From Candidatus Binataceae bacterium (GTDB lineage Bacteria; Desulfobacterota; Binatia; Binatales; Binataceae): 64,000 nt of DNA. Numbering within the stretch: position 1 is the stretch's first letter; each line of letters starts with the position of its first letter. Below are positions 45,694 to 54,788 of the stretch, piece after piece. The notes beneath the pieces were generated by a model. It made no database searches, had not been told where the DNA came from, and was given only the letters and a program-made list of their open reading frames with translations. A program made the translations under genes and the position numbers. Location of the stretch: NCBI GenBank assembly GCA_015478645.1, contig JADMIL010000001.1:182039-246038 (forward strand), given 5' to 3'.

Positions 45694-45795
45694 TCCGCCA
45701 ATACTTATTCCCGGCCACTACTCGTTCTCCGCCACTACGCATTCTCCGCCAATACCCACTCGGCGCCATTACTCACTCGCTGCTACTACTCAGTC
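45694..45795. repeat. Six-copy 17-bp tandem array
   Basis: Six contiguous 17-bp units fill the gap between the HAD-III and aminotransferase genes, with consensus TCCGCCAYTACTCAYTC. Units start at 45694, 45711, 45728, 45745, 45762 and 45779 without spacers. Units 5 and 6 differ at their first bases, and unit 6 enters the stop codon of the aminotransferase gene. The array lies directly upstream of the HAD-III start codon. Confidence 0.85.
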
Positions 45796-47196
45796 GCCGC
45801 CGCGCCAGTCGACGTGGTCGCGCAGGTGGGCAAAGACCTCGTCCATAATCGCGATTCCGGCCTCGGCCTGTTCCTCGGTGATCACCAGCGGCGGGTTGAT
45901 GCGCACGCGCGGGAAGTACCCCATCAGCAGCAGGCCGCGCTTGAGCGCTTCCGTGAAAACCTGCTCCATCACCTGGCGGCCGAGCGCGCGCTTGCTCTGG
46001 CGATCGCGCACCAGGTCGAGCCCGATCAGCAGGCCGCGGCCGCGCACGTCGCCGATGAATTCATATTTTTCCTGCAACGCGAGCAGCCGCTTGAGCATCA
46101 GCGCGCCGACCTTGCGCGAATTTTCCACCAGATGCTCGCGGCGGATCGCCTTGATGGTCTCGGCCAGCGCGGTCGCCGCCAGCGGATTGCCGCCATAGCT
46201 CGACGACGACGCGCTGGGCTTGGCAAAGGGCTGCGCCTGGGCCAGTCCGTCGCCCATCAGAACGCCCGAGACGGGAAAACCCGAGCCCATCCCCTTGCCC
46301 ACCGTGACGATATCCGGATCGACGCCGCTATGGTCGACGCCCCACCAGCGGCCGGTGCGGCCAAAGCCGGTAATCATCTCGTCGGCTATGAGGAGCGCGC
46401 CGTTTTGCCGCGCGACCTCTTTGACCGCGGGCATGAAGTCGTCGGGCGGGATCACGTTGCCGGCGGTACCCTGAAACGGCTCGACCACCACGGCGGCGAT
46501 ATCGCCCGCGCTACTGTGCTTGACCTGTTTGGCGCCAAACTCGACGCAGTACATCCCGCAGTCGGGATATTTCATCTTGAACGGGCATCGATAGCAGTCG
46601 GCATAGGGCACCGCGTAGCGCCCGCCCGGCAGCGGACCGTAGCCCTGCTTCGATTCGTCACCGATCAGGCCGAGCACGCCGCCGGTCTTGCCGTGAAAGC
46701 CGCCCCAGAAGCTGACCACCTCATGCTTTTTGGTCGCCGAACGGGCCAGCCGCAAGGCGGCCTCGACCGCCTCGGCGCCGCCGCTATACAAATGGGCGCG
46801 CTTGAGCCCCGCCGGCGCGACCTCGCCGAGCAGGCGAAAGGCCTCGGCCCGCTCGCGCGTGGCAAAGGTCCCGACCATCAGGCGTCCGGCCTGGCGGGCG
46901 AGCGCGGCGGTCATCGCGGGATGCGCATGGCCGAGGCTGGCGACGGCGACCCCGGCGAAAAAATCGAGATAGGTATTGCCGTCGGCGTCGGTCAGCGTCG
47001 CCCCGCGGCCATATTCAAAAGCGACGCCCGCGAGCAGCGAGATCCGCTGGCGGCCGGGCGCGATATGGCGCTGCTCTTCGGCGAAGATCTCGCGCGATTT
47101 GGGCCCCGGCACCGCGCTCACGATCTGCGGCATACCGGGCGTGGCGGCGGCCCCGTTGGCGACAGGTTTTGCAGCTGGAATTTGCGCGGTCCTCAT
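45790..47196 (-). CDS. Class III PLP aminotransferase
   Basis: A 468-residue PLP aminotransferase of the ornithine/GABA type. Marks are DADGNTYLDFFAGVAVASLGHAHP, GGAEAVEAALRLAR, LLIADEMITGFGRTG and the PLP lysine near K301 (TVGKGMGSG). A cysteine-rich insertion, YADCYRCPFKMKYPDCGMYC, is typical of one alanine-glyoxylate/diaminobutyrate-like subgroup. The amine donor and acceptor are unknown. It stands upstream of the HAD-III gene and near the head-group cluster. Confidence 0.9.
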   Translation of the reverse strand: MRTAQIPAAKPVANGAAATPGMPQIVSAVPGPKSREIFAEEQRHIAPGRQRISLLAGVAFEYGRGATLTDADGNTYLDFFAGVAVASLGHAHPAMTAALARQAGRLMVGTFATRERAEAFRLLGEVAPAGLKRAHLYSGGAEAVEAALRLARSATKKHEVVSFWGGFHGKTGGVLGLIGDESKQGYGPLPGGRYAVPYADCYRCPFKMKYPDCGMYCVEFGAKQVKHSSAGDIAAVVVEPFQGTAGNVIPPDDFMPAVKEVARQNGALLIADEMITGFGRTGRWWGVDHSGVDPDIVTVGKGMGSGFPVSGVLMGDGLAQAQPFAKPSASSSSYGGNPLAATALAETIKAIRREHLVENSRKVGALMLKRLLALQEKYEFIGDVRGRGLLIGLDLVRDRQSKRALGRQVMEQVFTEALKRGLLLMGYFPRVRINPPLVITEEQAEAGIAIMDEVFAHLRDHVDWRGGD

Positions 47197-47327
47197 CTCC
47201 TCATCTTCCCCGGCGGCCGACCTCGTTTGAGCCCTAAAGCCGGCCCGCCGGCGACCTGTAACCACTGTCGCGCAATCGCATGCAAGTCAAGTATGTACGA
47301 TGAGTCGAACGGGCCAATCCGCACCGC

Positions 47328-47443
47328 CTAAGGAACCTCTGCACAAGGCTCTGCTGTCACCCTGAGCGCAGCGCATGGGTCCCGGATCCGGGATTCTTCG
47401 CGGCGCTCAGAATGACAACCTAACTTGTGCAGAGGTTCCCTAA
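47328..47443 (-). mobile_element. Family A MITE copy 4 with CTAA target duplication
   Basis: A 108-bp copy (47332-47439) with perfect GGAACCTCTGCAC ends and the 4-bp duplication CTAA at 47328-47331 and 47440-47443. It is in the same orientation as copy 2. The clean duplication suggests it is among the younger insertions. It lies between the aminotransferase and ATP-grasp genes. Confidence 0.87.
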
Positions 47444-47482
47444 CGCGCCTGGACGGCCCGGTGAGGCGGTCGTCCGTGGCGC

Positions 47483-48328
47483 TTAGACGCGCAGAGCTTT
47501 GGCCATCGGATGGCGGCGCAGGAGCAGAAGCGAACGGCGCGCGATCGCGCGGGCGGCTTCGACGCGCACCCGGCTAAAGCTCGGCCAATCGTTGAAATCG
47601 ATAATCGAAAAATGATCGCCCTCGATCACCGCGTCACCGCCCCACACCTCGAGCCCCAAAGCGCCGGCCGCGACCGAGGCCGCACTCTGAAGCGCGCGTT
47701 TTTGCGCGTCGGTCAGATGCCGCCCCTCGTCGCATACGGTGGCGAAATATTCGCCGCCACTGACGCCATAAAACTTGACCACCTCGCCCAGCACTTCCTG
47801 CTGCACGTAGGCTTGCGCCACGCCGCGCTGGGCAAAGCCGTTCAACGCTGTCTCGAGCTGGTCGAAACCGGCCACCCGCTGCACGTCATCGTGCGCCAGC
47901 GCATGCAGGTCGCCGCGCTTGATGTAAACCGGGCGGGTCAGGTCGAGCGTGCGAATCGCCTTTAAGTCGAGCGGCCCGGCGGTGCTGATCACCACACCCT
48001 CGGGCACCGGCACTCCGGCGCGCATCAGGCCCGCGCCGAGCAGGTCGCGGTAGCAATTGCGGATGGCCAGCGCGGAATTGATCACTACCGCGCCGCCCTG
48101 CTCCGCCGCCGCCAGACGGCTGAGCGCGCCCTGCCCTTGGCACATCGCGAGCACCATCTGCGGGGCGAGAAACTCGCCGCGGGCAAAGTTGTCGGCGTCG
48201 GCGGTGACCGTCTCGACCCCGAACCCGCGCATCTCGGCCAGCACCGCGTCGATAATCGCGGCGTCGGCGTCGACCTTGCCGGGCGAATACTCGGCCTCGC
48301 GATAAATCCCCATGATCTTCAAATTCAT
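47483..48328 (-). CDS. ATP-grasp ligase of unknown substrate
   Basis: A 281-residue ATP-grasp protein, expected to join a carboxylate to an amine or similar via acyl-phosphate. The ATP-binding core is seen in PVYIKRGDLHAL, the YVQQEVLGEVVKFYGV strand pair and the metal-binding end IIDFNDWPSFS. The N-terminal preATP-grasp part (residues 1-95) is unfamiliar. It is last in a minus-strand run HAD, nucleotidyltransferase, ATP-grasp. I cannot name its product. Confidence 0.75.
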   Translation of the reverse strand: MNLKIMGIYREAEYSPGKVDADAAIIDAVLAEMRGFGVETVTADADNFARGEFLAPQMVLAMCQGQGALSRLAAAEQGGAVVINSALAIRNCYRDLLGAGLMRAGVPVPEGVVISTAGPLDLKAIRTLDLTRPVYIKRGDLHALAHDDVQRVAGFDQLETALNGFAQRGVAQAYVQQEVLGEVVKFYGVSGGEYFATVCDEGRHLTDAQKRALQSAASVAAGALGLEVWGGDAVIEGDHFSIIDFNDWPSFSRVRVEAARAIARRSLLLLRRHPMAKALRV

Positions 48329-48373
48329 ATCCCAAAGCTCAGTCCCCGCGGCAGGGCGTCGACCAGGCCGGAT

Positions 48374-49105
48374 TCAGGAACCTGCGTTCCGCCCAGCCGC
48401 CAGCGCACGTGCCGCGTCCAGATCCGCTGCCTCATCCACATCGATAACGCCGTCCACGGTACAGGCAGCAAATTTCAGGCCGTGGTCGAGTAGCAGCCCC
48501 AAATAGCGCCGCATCGCGTCCAGTCCGGCGATCCGCGCCGCATCGGCAAAGGCGAATATCCGGGTCGAGAACAGGTATATCCCCGCCGTGACCATCGCGG
48601 ATTCACGTTCGCCCAGTGCACCTATAATTCCGTCCGCTGCTATCTCCGCGAACAGCGGATGCCTGTCGCCGCGCCATTGTACCACAGCCAGCGCGCCGTC
48701 AAGCGGCTTTTCGCCCTGCGGGTCGGTGAGCGATGTCGCGCGGGTGACAAAACGCTGGAACTCCGCCGGCGCGACCACCGTATCGACGGTCGTCATCAGG
48801 AAACGTCCCGGCCCAATGCACTCACCCAGCGCGAGCAGCGACTCCATCGAATTGGCGGTGTCGCGCACGATTATCTGAGCCTCGGCCGGCAGCGCGAGGC
48901 CCCGCGCGGCTATCAGGCGCGCGGTTTCGTGGTTGACGATCGCATGGATCGGGCGGGCGCCCGCCGCCGCGATATAGCGGACCTGGCGCGCGAGCAGTGT
49001 CTCGCCGTCGATTTCGACCAGCGGCTTGGGCAGCCCGCCGCTGGCCCCGCGCAGACGCTCGCCACGCCCGGCGGCGATAATTGCGCCGCTTACTCGGTCC
49101 ACCAC
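48374..49105 (-). CDS. Nucleotidyltransferase (NTP_transferase, phospho-alcohol cytidylyltransferase-like)
   Basis: A 243-residue GT-A-fold enzyme likely to activate a phosphorylated alcohol or sugar to an NDP derivative. The signature AIIAAGRGERLRG and LPKPLVEIDGETLLARQV are clear, and TTVDTVV occupies the metal-binding position. The best family fit is LicC/inositol-phosphate cytidylyltransferase-like. The start (GTG 49105 or 49102) overlaps the HAD stop, so translation is coupled. A CDP-alcohol phosphotransferase is encoded divergently nearby. Confidence 0.82.
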   Translation of the reverse strand: MVDRVSGAIIAAGRGERLRGASGGLPKPLVEIDGETLLARQVRYIAAAGARPIHAIVNHETARLIAARGLALPAEAQIIVRDTANSMESLLALGECIGPGRFLMTTVDTVVAPAEFQRFVTRATSLTDPQGEKPLDGALAVVQWRGDRHPLFAEIAADGIIGALGERESAMVTAGIYLFSTRIFAFADAARIAGLDAMRRYLGLLLDHGLKFAACTVDGVIDVDEAADLDAARALAAGRNAGS

Positions 49106-49899
49106 GTCAGACCTTCTAACTCCGCCAGAGTCTCGATTGTGAAATCGGCCACGCCGCGCTCGACCCCGCCGCGATTCCGCGACCCCTGCGCGGTGCCTGC
49201 ATCGCGCGTATCCCCCGTCTCGTTCGCATCGTGGGTAGCGCGCAGCCAGATCGTGGCGAGGCCGAGCGCATGCGCCGGTGCGCAATCCTTATCGAGCGAA
49301 TCGCCAACCATCGCGGCCGCACCTGCCGCGACGCCGAGGCGCTCGAGCGCGGCGATGAAAATGCCGGGCGCGGGCTTGAAAATTCCAATGCGCGACGAAT
49401 CGACGATCGCGCCAAAATATTCGCTCAGGCCGGCTTCCCTGATCACCCGATCAAGATTGCCGTAAAAATTCGAGACCACGCCCAGGCGAAAGCGCGGCGC
49501 CAGTCGGGCGAGCACCGCCCGGCTCTCGGCCATCCCGCGCGTTGTTTCGGCGATAAACGATTGCGCGATCCAGGCCACCGTCTCGTCAAGGCGAAAGCCG
49601 CTGGCGACCGGCTCGATCGCGTCGCGGGTGGCGGCCGACCCGGCCCGCCGCAGATGCCCAATCTGCAGGCGCACAAGATAGGTCACCAGTTCGGCCAGGC
49701 CGAAGTGGCGGATCGAAGCGGTCGATCGATAGGCGACGCGGGTCGCATGGGCGAAGCCAAGATCGAGCTGATCGCGGGTCAAATCGAGACCGGCGCCACG
49801 ATAGTGGACGAGGAAGCGATCGAGCCAATGGCGCGGCGCATCGCGCGGGCAATCCAGGGTGCCGCCGAAATCAAACAGTAGCGTCCGCGTCGCCCTCAC
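49090..49899 (-). CDS. HAD-superfamily hydrolase
   Basis: A 269-residue HAD protein with an alpha-helical cap (about residues 20-115). Motif I is LLFDFGGTLD, motif II VVSNFYGN, the lysine lies in FKPAPGIF and motif IV is MVGDSLDKD. The second position of motif I is Gly, common in this DFGGT subgroup. It is the first gene of a coupled run with the nucleotidyltransferase and may provide or remove a phosphate in the same pathway. Confidence 0.82.
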   Translation of the reverse strand: MRATRTLLFDFGGTLDCPRDAPRHWLDRFLVHYRGAGLDLTRDQLDLGFAHATRVAYRSTASIRHFGLAELVTYLVRLQIGHLRRAGSAATRDAIEPVASGFRLDETVAWIAQSFIAETTRGMAESRAVLARLAPRFRLGVVSNFYGNLDRVIREAGLSEYFGAIVDSSRIGIFKPAPGIFIAALERLGVAAGAAAMVGDSLDKDCAPAHALGLATIWLRATHDANETGDTRDAGTAQGSRNRGGVERGVADFTIETLAELEGLTWWTE

Positions 49900-50171
49900 G
49901 CCGGACCTCGCGAATTCCGGCGAATGTGGCCAGTTGCGCGCATCTGGCGATCGAGCTTAGCAGCCGCGGTACGTATGGCTCCACCATCCATCACAGCGTT
50001 CGGGTGTGAGTTGAACGGCACGCTTGAGACATTTCCCCGCGCTCGCCAAGGCTAGCGATTTGCTTGTATTATTAGCTGAGCAACATTCGTCATTACGGCG
50101 CGATGATTGAAAAATTGCGGATGAGTGACATTGACTAAGCGGTCAGAATCCCTTAAAAACCTAGTTCTAAT
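49900..50171. promoter_or_regulatory. Divergent promoter region of the head-group cluster
   Basis: This 272-bp space separates the minus-strand HAD operon from the plus-strand CDP-alcohol transferase. The right part (50050-50171) is AT-richer. No gene, and no promoter I can name with confidence, is seen. A TAA at 50154-50156 closes the frame just before the TTG start of the next gene. Confidence 0.4.
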
Positions 50172-51365
50172 TTGACCGTCTTGATTGAAACAGCGCTTAT
50201 CACCGCGCCCTCGCGGGCCGCAGATTTAATTTTCGGCCGTCCATTGCTGGAGCGCCTGATGCTCCATTGCCAGCGCGCCGGCGTCACGCGCTTCATTGTC
50301 GAGGCCGATCCCCTCGAGCGCGAACCCCTGACTCGTGCCTTGGGCCGCTTCGCCGCGCATCCCGACGTTATCTTTATCGATCGTGCCGGGAGCATGCGAT
50401 TAGGTGATTCGACGGCATCTGGTGGCGCCTTCGATCCGTTGGCGCCATGTATCGCGCTGCGTGGCAATCTGGTGCTTGCCCAGTCCCATTTGCGGCGTGC
50501 GCTCGCCGAATACGCGTCCAATCCGGCCCATGAAGTGCGGATGGTCAGCACCGACGACGATGGCGACGGCATGATCGAGGTCGGTCCCCTGGCCACACTG
50601 ATGAATCGTGACGGCGTGGCCGCCGGCGCAGCGACCCATCTATCGACCCGCCTGCTGCCCTTCGCGCTGAACGGACGGCCCGAGGACCGCGAGGAGGCCG
50701 AGTTGCGGCTGGCCCGCTCGATTCGCGCCGAGAGCCTCGCGACCGACGCCCCGCTCGCCCGGATGCTCGATCGGCGGCTGTCCTGGCGGCTCAGCTATCG
50801 GCTGGCGCGGACCCGGGTGATGCCCAACCAGGTGACTCTGACCAACACCGCGTTGGGCTTCCTGTGCGCGGCGCTAATCGCCTCGACCAGCTATTGGATG
50901 CGCCTGCTGGGCGCGGCGCTATTCGTGATTTCGATCACCCTCGACGGGGTCGACGGTGAACTGGCGCGCCTGCGGATGGTCGAAACCGAGGCCGGGGCCA
51001 GGCTCGACGTGCTGACCGACAATATGGTGCACGTCGCAATCTTCATCGGTCTGATGATCGGATGCTATCGCTTGAGCCATAGCGCGGCCTACTTCTATCT
51101 GCTTGCGATTTTGCTCGGCGGATTTATCGCCTGCGCATTATCGGTCAACCGCGCGCTTAACCTCAGCGGCGATAAGGCCGCCCAATGGATTGGCACGGTG
51201 GAACGCGCGACGGGCCGCGATTTCGCTTATCTGTTGCTCTTTCTTGCGATCTTCGACTGGTTCAAATTCTTCGCCTGGAGCGCCGCTTTTGGCAGTTGGA
51301 TATTCGCCCTCGGCCTGTGGTGGCTGACCAATCGGCAGGCGGCCCGGAATAACGAGAAAACCTGA
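50172..51365 (+). CDS. CDP-alcohol phosphatidyltransferase with N-terminal nucleotidyltransferase-like domain
   Basis: A 397-residue membrane enzyme. The C-terminal half (about residues 205-390) has five to six helices and the full CDP-alcohol motif: Asp, Asp-Gly, Ala-Arg, Gly, Asp, Asp in DGVDGELAR followed by [10 protein letters not shown]. It should transfer a phospho-alcohol from a CDP carrier. The N-terminal 190 residues look like a worn GT-A nucleotidyltransferase without the GxGxR loop, echoing the bifunctional IPCT-DIPP synthases. TTG is the only start available after an in-frame stop. Confidence 0.82.
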   Translation: MTVLIETALITAPSRAADLIFGRPLLERLMLHCQRAGVTRFIVEADPLEREPLTRALGRFAAHPDVIFIDRAGSMRLGDSTASGGAFDPLAPCIALRGNLVLAQSHLRRALAEYASNPAHEVRMVSTDDDGDGMIEVGPLATLMNRDGVAAGAATHLSTRLLPFALNGRPEDREEAELRLARSIRAESLATDAPLARMLDRRLSWRLSYRLARTRVMPNQVTLTNTALGFLCAALIASTSYWMRLLGAALFVISITLDGVDGELARLRMVETEAGARLDVLTDNMVHVAIFIGLMIGCYRLSHSAAYFYLLAILLGGFIACALSVNRALNLSGDKAAQWIGTVERATGRDFAYLLLFLAIFDWFKFFAWSAAFGSWIFALGLWWLTNRQAARNNEKT

Positions 51366-51401
51366 CACCCCATTCACGGGGTGCACGTGGAGGATGGAAT
51401 T

Positions 51402-52727
51402 TTGAAGAAACCGCGGATTCTCCTGGTTCAACCGACGACCGTGCATCTCGACGGTACGCCGCACAAGACCCGGTGGCGGTTGATTATGGGGCTGATGATT
51501 CCCCTGATGGCCGGGCTGACACCGCCGGACTTTGACGTGACGCTGTGCGACGAGCGGCTCGAAGACATCAACTTCGACGGCGGCTGGGATATCGTCGGCA
51601 TGACCACCACGATCGGCGCGTCGCTGCGCGCCTATCAGCTCGGCGACGAATTTCGCCGCCGCGGTATCCCGGTCGTGATGGGTGGATTTCACGCGACCCT
51701 GCAGACCGAAGAGGCCCTCAAGCACGCCGACGCGGTCGTCCAGGGCGAGGCCGATCTGGTCTGGGAGCCGCTCCTGCGCGACTGGCAGGAGGGCAAGCTG
51801 AAGCCGGTCTACAAGGCCGATCGGCTCCACGATCTCAAGAACCTGCCGCGCCCGCGCCACGAGCTGCTCAAGCTTAACAAGTACCTGTTCAAGGCGGTGC
51901 CGGTGCAGGCCAGCCGCGGATGCCCGTATCGCTGCTCGTTCTGCGAGATTCCGGTGTTCTACGCCGGCAGCTATCGGACGCGGCCGATCGACGATATCGT
52001 CGAGGAGATTCGCCAGGTGATGCAGGTCACCGGGTTCCGCCGCTTCCAGTTCATCGACGACCAGATCACCGGCAAGCACAAGTTCGCCAAGGAGCTGTTC
52101 CGCGCGCTCGAACCGCTCAAAATCCGCTTCTCGTGCCTGTGGACCGTGAACTCCAATCATGACGAGGACCTGCTCGAACTGGCGGCCCGGGCGGGCGTCT
52201 TCCACGTCAATATCGGCGTCGAATCGATCAGCCAGGATAGCCTGCTGTCGATGAACAAAATCCAGAATCACACCAAGGACTACAAGAAGCTGCTCAAGCG
52301 CCTCGAGCATTACGGGATTTACTACTCGCTCAATTTCCTCTTTGGCCTCGAGGACGACCATCCGGAAATCTTCGACCAGACGCTGAAGTTCCTGCATGAG
52401 GTCAAGGCGCCCGAGGCGTTCTTCAACACCGTCACGCCGCGCGTCGGCACGCCGATGCGCACGCAGCTCGAAGCCGAGGGCCGCGTGATCATCCCCGACG
52501 CCGACATGTACACGAATAACTTCCGCTGCATGTTCGTGCCCAAGAACCTCTCGCCGCAGCAGGTCGAAGAGGGCGTGTGGCGCTGCACCAAGGAATTCTA
52601 TTCGTTCAAGTCGATGTTCAAGCGGCTGCTCATGCCGCCGGGCAAATTCACCTGGCAGGGGCTGACCGAGAACATGCTGTTCTGGTATGGCGCCAAGCGC
52701 CAGGTCGATCCGGTGGATTACTATTAG
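51402..52727 (+). CDS. B12-binding radical SAM protein
   Basis: A 441-residue radical SAM enzyme with an N-terminal cobalamin-binding domain (PRILLVQPTTVHLDG, VVMGGFHATL) and cluster cysteines in RGCPYRCSFCEIP. IGVESISQDSL and FGLEDDHPEIFDQTL are typical of lipid- or natural-product-modifying members. GGAGG lies 8 bp before TTG 51402; a GTG at 51381 is an alternative. It starts 36 bp after the CDP-alcohol transferase, so it is probably in the same operon and may modify the same lipid. Confidence 0.85.
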   Translation: MKKPRILLVQPTTVHLDGTPHKTRWRLIMGLMIPLMAGLTPPDFDVTLCDERLEDINFDGGWDIVGMTTTIGASLRAYQLGDEFRRRGIPVVMGGFHATLQTEEALKHADAVVQGEADLVWEPLLRDWQEGKLKPVYKADRLHDLKNLPRPRHELLKLNKYLFKAVPVQASRGCPYRCSFCEIPVFYAGSYRTRPIDDIVEEIRQVMQVTGFRRFQFIDDQITGKHKFAKELFRALEPLKIRFSCLWTVNSNHDEDLLELAARAGVFHVNIGVESISQDSLLSMNKIQNHTKDYKKLLKRLEHYGIYYSLNFLFGLEDDHPEIFDQTLKFLHEVKAPEAFFNTVTPRVGTPMRTQLEAEGRVIIPDADMYTNNFRCMFVPKNLSPQQVEEGVWRCTKEFYSFKSMFKRLLMPPGKFTWQGLTENMLFWYGAKRQVDPVDYY

Positions 52728-53160
52728 AGCGGCGTAATCCCAAAGGACCAATACGCCGGCTTGTGCGATGACGGTTAACTGGAATTTCGAGTTAACGAAT
52801 CTCGCGCTGGCCGGCGTAGCTATTTGGGCGATAGGGAGCGCGGCCGTCGCGCATCGCTCGGCCAGCCTGAAAACCGCCCGCCAGCGCGGTGCAATGCACT
52901 CCGGTCGCGGTCCATGAACCTGACAGTTTTTCGTCCCACCTTTATAGGGGGGAAATGCTGGGCCGTAAAACTGAGAGCAGCAGCGACAGGACAATGAACC
53001 TAAGATATGGCTCCTACTAGCGTACGAGTGGGATACCCAATAGGGGCAAACCACGACTTCCTTAGCTGCGGGTTATTAGGAGCAAGCTCGGGCGCAGTAC
53101 TTCCGCCCGGTCGGCAACAAAAGCTTGCGCGACGCGGCCGGCCGAAAAGGGGATTAAGCT
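52728..53160. other. 433-bp gap at the left edge of the second restriction island
   Basis: Apart from the possible 49-codon gene at 52768-52917, nothing coding is supported. From about 52918 the composition becomes less GC-rich and continues so into the methyltransferase gene, suggesting the edge of acquired DNA. No integrase or direct repeat is seen. Confidence 0.4.
52768..52917 (+). CDS. Possible small single-helix membrane protein
   Basis: A 49-codon frame starting ATG and ending TGA encodes one hydrophobic helix (TNLALAGVAIWAIGSAAVA) followed by a basic, Ser/Arg-rich tail. No strong ribosome binding site precedes it. The amphipathic layout resembles many small membrane peptides, but no family is recognised. 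It may be real or chance. Confidence 0.3.
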   Translation: MTVNWNFELTNLALAGVAIWAIGSAAVAHRSASLKTARQRGAMHSGRGP

Positions 53161-54687
53161 TCAGGCGAGGCGGGTAGGATCGAGCTCAAAGTCTTGCAGG
53201 TACGTCTTGACGCCACCGGACAGATGGAGAAAGTCCTCAACGGCTTGGTCGATACTAGCTTTGATTTTCCCGATTGGTCGGCCTTCTTTAGCTGCTCGAA
53301 ATCCATCTCGTCCGAGATCACTTAAACGATCAAGCGTGCCGTCGTCGAATTTCGGCACTGGAATCCGCGATGCATAGCCAGATGTAATCATGTTCCCGCG
53401 GATTATAATGCCTTTGGTAACGTACAGGCATAGTCTGCTGTTGAGAAAACTTAACAACCACCAGCGCTGGTCGTCATCGACAACAACGTTGGGATTTACT
53501 CCGCAAGCAGTGTTTTGTGGTCTGATTGTAGCGCCGAATTTGACACCCATGGACGAGCACGAAATCCCTCCGCGAAAAATAAGACCCTTGTTGCGGATCA
53601 TAAAATTGGGGATTTTTCGCCCGACCTCGTCAAAATTCGTGCAGAGATATCCGTCAGGCTCGGCGTAAAAGCGCCGGCTCGCTGGGTTCTTGTAAAATGG
53701 AACGGCAAAGTCTTCCGACGGAGTTTGTCGTATATACTTCTTATCATCTCCGGTAGAGATTCCGGTCACACAGGGCGCGATGTCGGAGAGCCGCCTTTCG
53801 CCGAAGAGGCAGCGTATTTCCTGTGGCACACCGACCGCAAATTCTGAACTGTCGCGGGGGCTGGTAAGTAAGATTTGATTTAGATCACGGCTCTGAAAAA
53901 GCTTGTCCCGCAATACATTCCTAAACTCTCTTGTTGAGGAAGGTCTGTTTGATACCTTGATCGCCCCCGTTCTTTTGGTGGTCTTTTCCAGAACAAGAAG
54001 GCAAGTCCTTACATCAGCCCCTTGGTCCAGAAACAGGTTTGTCGGACACAGGTGAAGATTGTAGATAACACAGTTATCTACAATGTATTGCCGGAGCTCT
54101 TGGTGGCCGGTCGCTGTCAAAAAGGAATCGTGGGTTACGAGACCTATTAAACATCCGTCCGGGGCATAGTCGAGGATCGCGCGTATGAACAGCGCATACA
54201 TATTAAGTGCCGCCGCCTTCCCAAAGCGACGGATCAGGCTGACTTTCTGCGTGCGGATGTATCCCACTTCGTGGCAGTTATAAGGCGGGTTCGCTATGAT
54301 TACGTCGATCTGCGGGCGCTGTGCGTGCTGAAACAGCGATAACGAATCGTAATCCATAACAACTTTCAGAAAGTCTGCATTGGCGAACTCGTCGCAGCCG
54401 CGCGGACTCATATCAACGACATCGTAACCGATGACGTGGCAGCCTCTGGCTTTAAAGGGCGCTGTGAATTCGCCTCTGCCGATGCAGGGGTCGAGCACCG
54501 AACGGGCATCAGGTCTTAGCTCTAGTATGCGGTCTGCAAAAAACTGAGCTACGAACTCGGGCGTAGAGTAATACCCCAATTCCCTTCGGTCTATATCATC
54601 CGCCGAGACTATGGTCTTATGTCGCCGACCCAATTTTCGCCCTCTCTGATGATGACGATAGGTATCATGACGAACTGGAGCCGTCAA
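53161..54687 (-). CDS. N6-adenine DNA methyltransferase, TaqI-like class
   Basis: A 508-residue gamma-class DNA methyltransferase. Motif I is SVLDPCIGRGEF and motif IV is IIANPPYN. The C-terminal half (from about residue 280) is the target-recognition part, with little similarity I can name. It should methylate adenine in the target of the nearby nuclease. The likely start is TTG 54687. It diverges from a controller protein and candidate nuclease, the standard layout of C-regulated type II systems. The DNA is visibly AT-richer than the flanks. Confidence 0.9.
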   Translation of the reverse strand: MTAPVRHDTYRHHQRGRKLGRRHKTIVSADDIDRRELGYYSTPEFVAQFFADRILELRPDARSVLDPCIGRGEFTAPFKARGCHVIGYDVVDMSPRGCDEFANADFLKVVMDYDSLSLFQHAQRPQIDVIIANPPYNCHEVGYIRTQKVSLIRRFGKAAALNMYALFIRAILDYAPDGCLIGLVTHDSFLTATGHQELRQYIVDNCVIYNLHLCPTNLFLDQGADVRTCLLVLEKTTKRTGAIKVSNRPSSTREFRNVLRDKLFQSRDLNQILLTSPRDSSEFAVGVPQEIRCLFGERRLSDIAPCVTGISTGDDKKYIRQTPSEDFAVPFYKNPASRRFYAEPDGYLCTNFDEVGRKIPNFMIRNKGLIFRGGISCSSMGVKFGATIRPQNTACGVNPNVVVDDDQRWWLLSFLNSRLCLYVTKGIIIRGNMITSGYASRIPVPKFDDGTLDRLSDLGRDGFRAAKEGRPIGKIKASIDQAVEDFLHLSGGVKTYLQDFELDPTRLA

Positions 54688-54740
54688 CCGAAGATTCCTT
54701 CGACGGCAAAGCTGTCACAACCCCAAGCCAGGGCTCAAGG

Positions 54741-54766
54741 TACTTATTGTCCGTGGACTCTTAAAC
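54741..54766 (+). promoter_or_regulatory. C-box operator for the controller protein
   Basis: TACTTATTGTCCGTGGACTC followed by TTAAAC closely matches C-boxes of PvuII/EcoRV-type systems, built of two GACT/AGTC-like half sites around GTCCGTGGAC. It lies 22 bp upstream of the controller ATG and about 55 bp from the methyltransferase start, so it could control both divergent genes. Confidence 0.7.
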
Positions 54767-54788
54767 ATCATCGTGTTGCCTTGTCGGC

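Noticed and set aside
45694..45795. CRISPR array
   Set aside because: The 17-bp units are contiguous with no spacers, and no cas genes are in the window.
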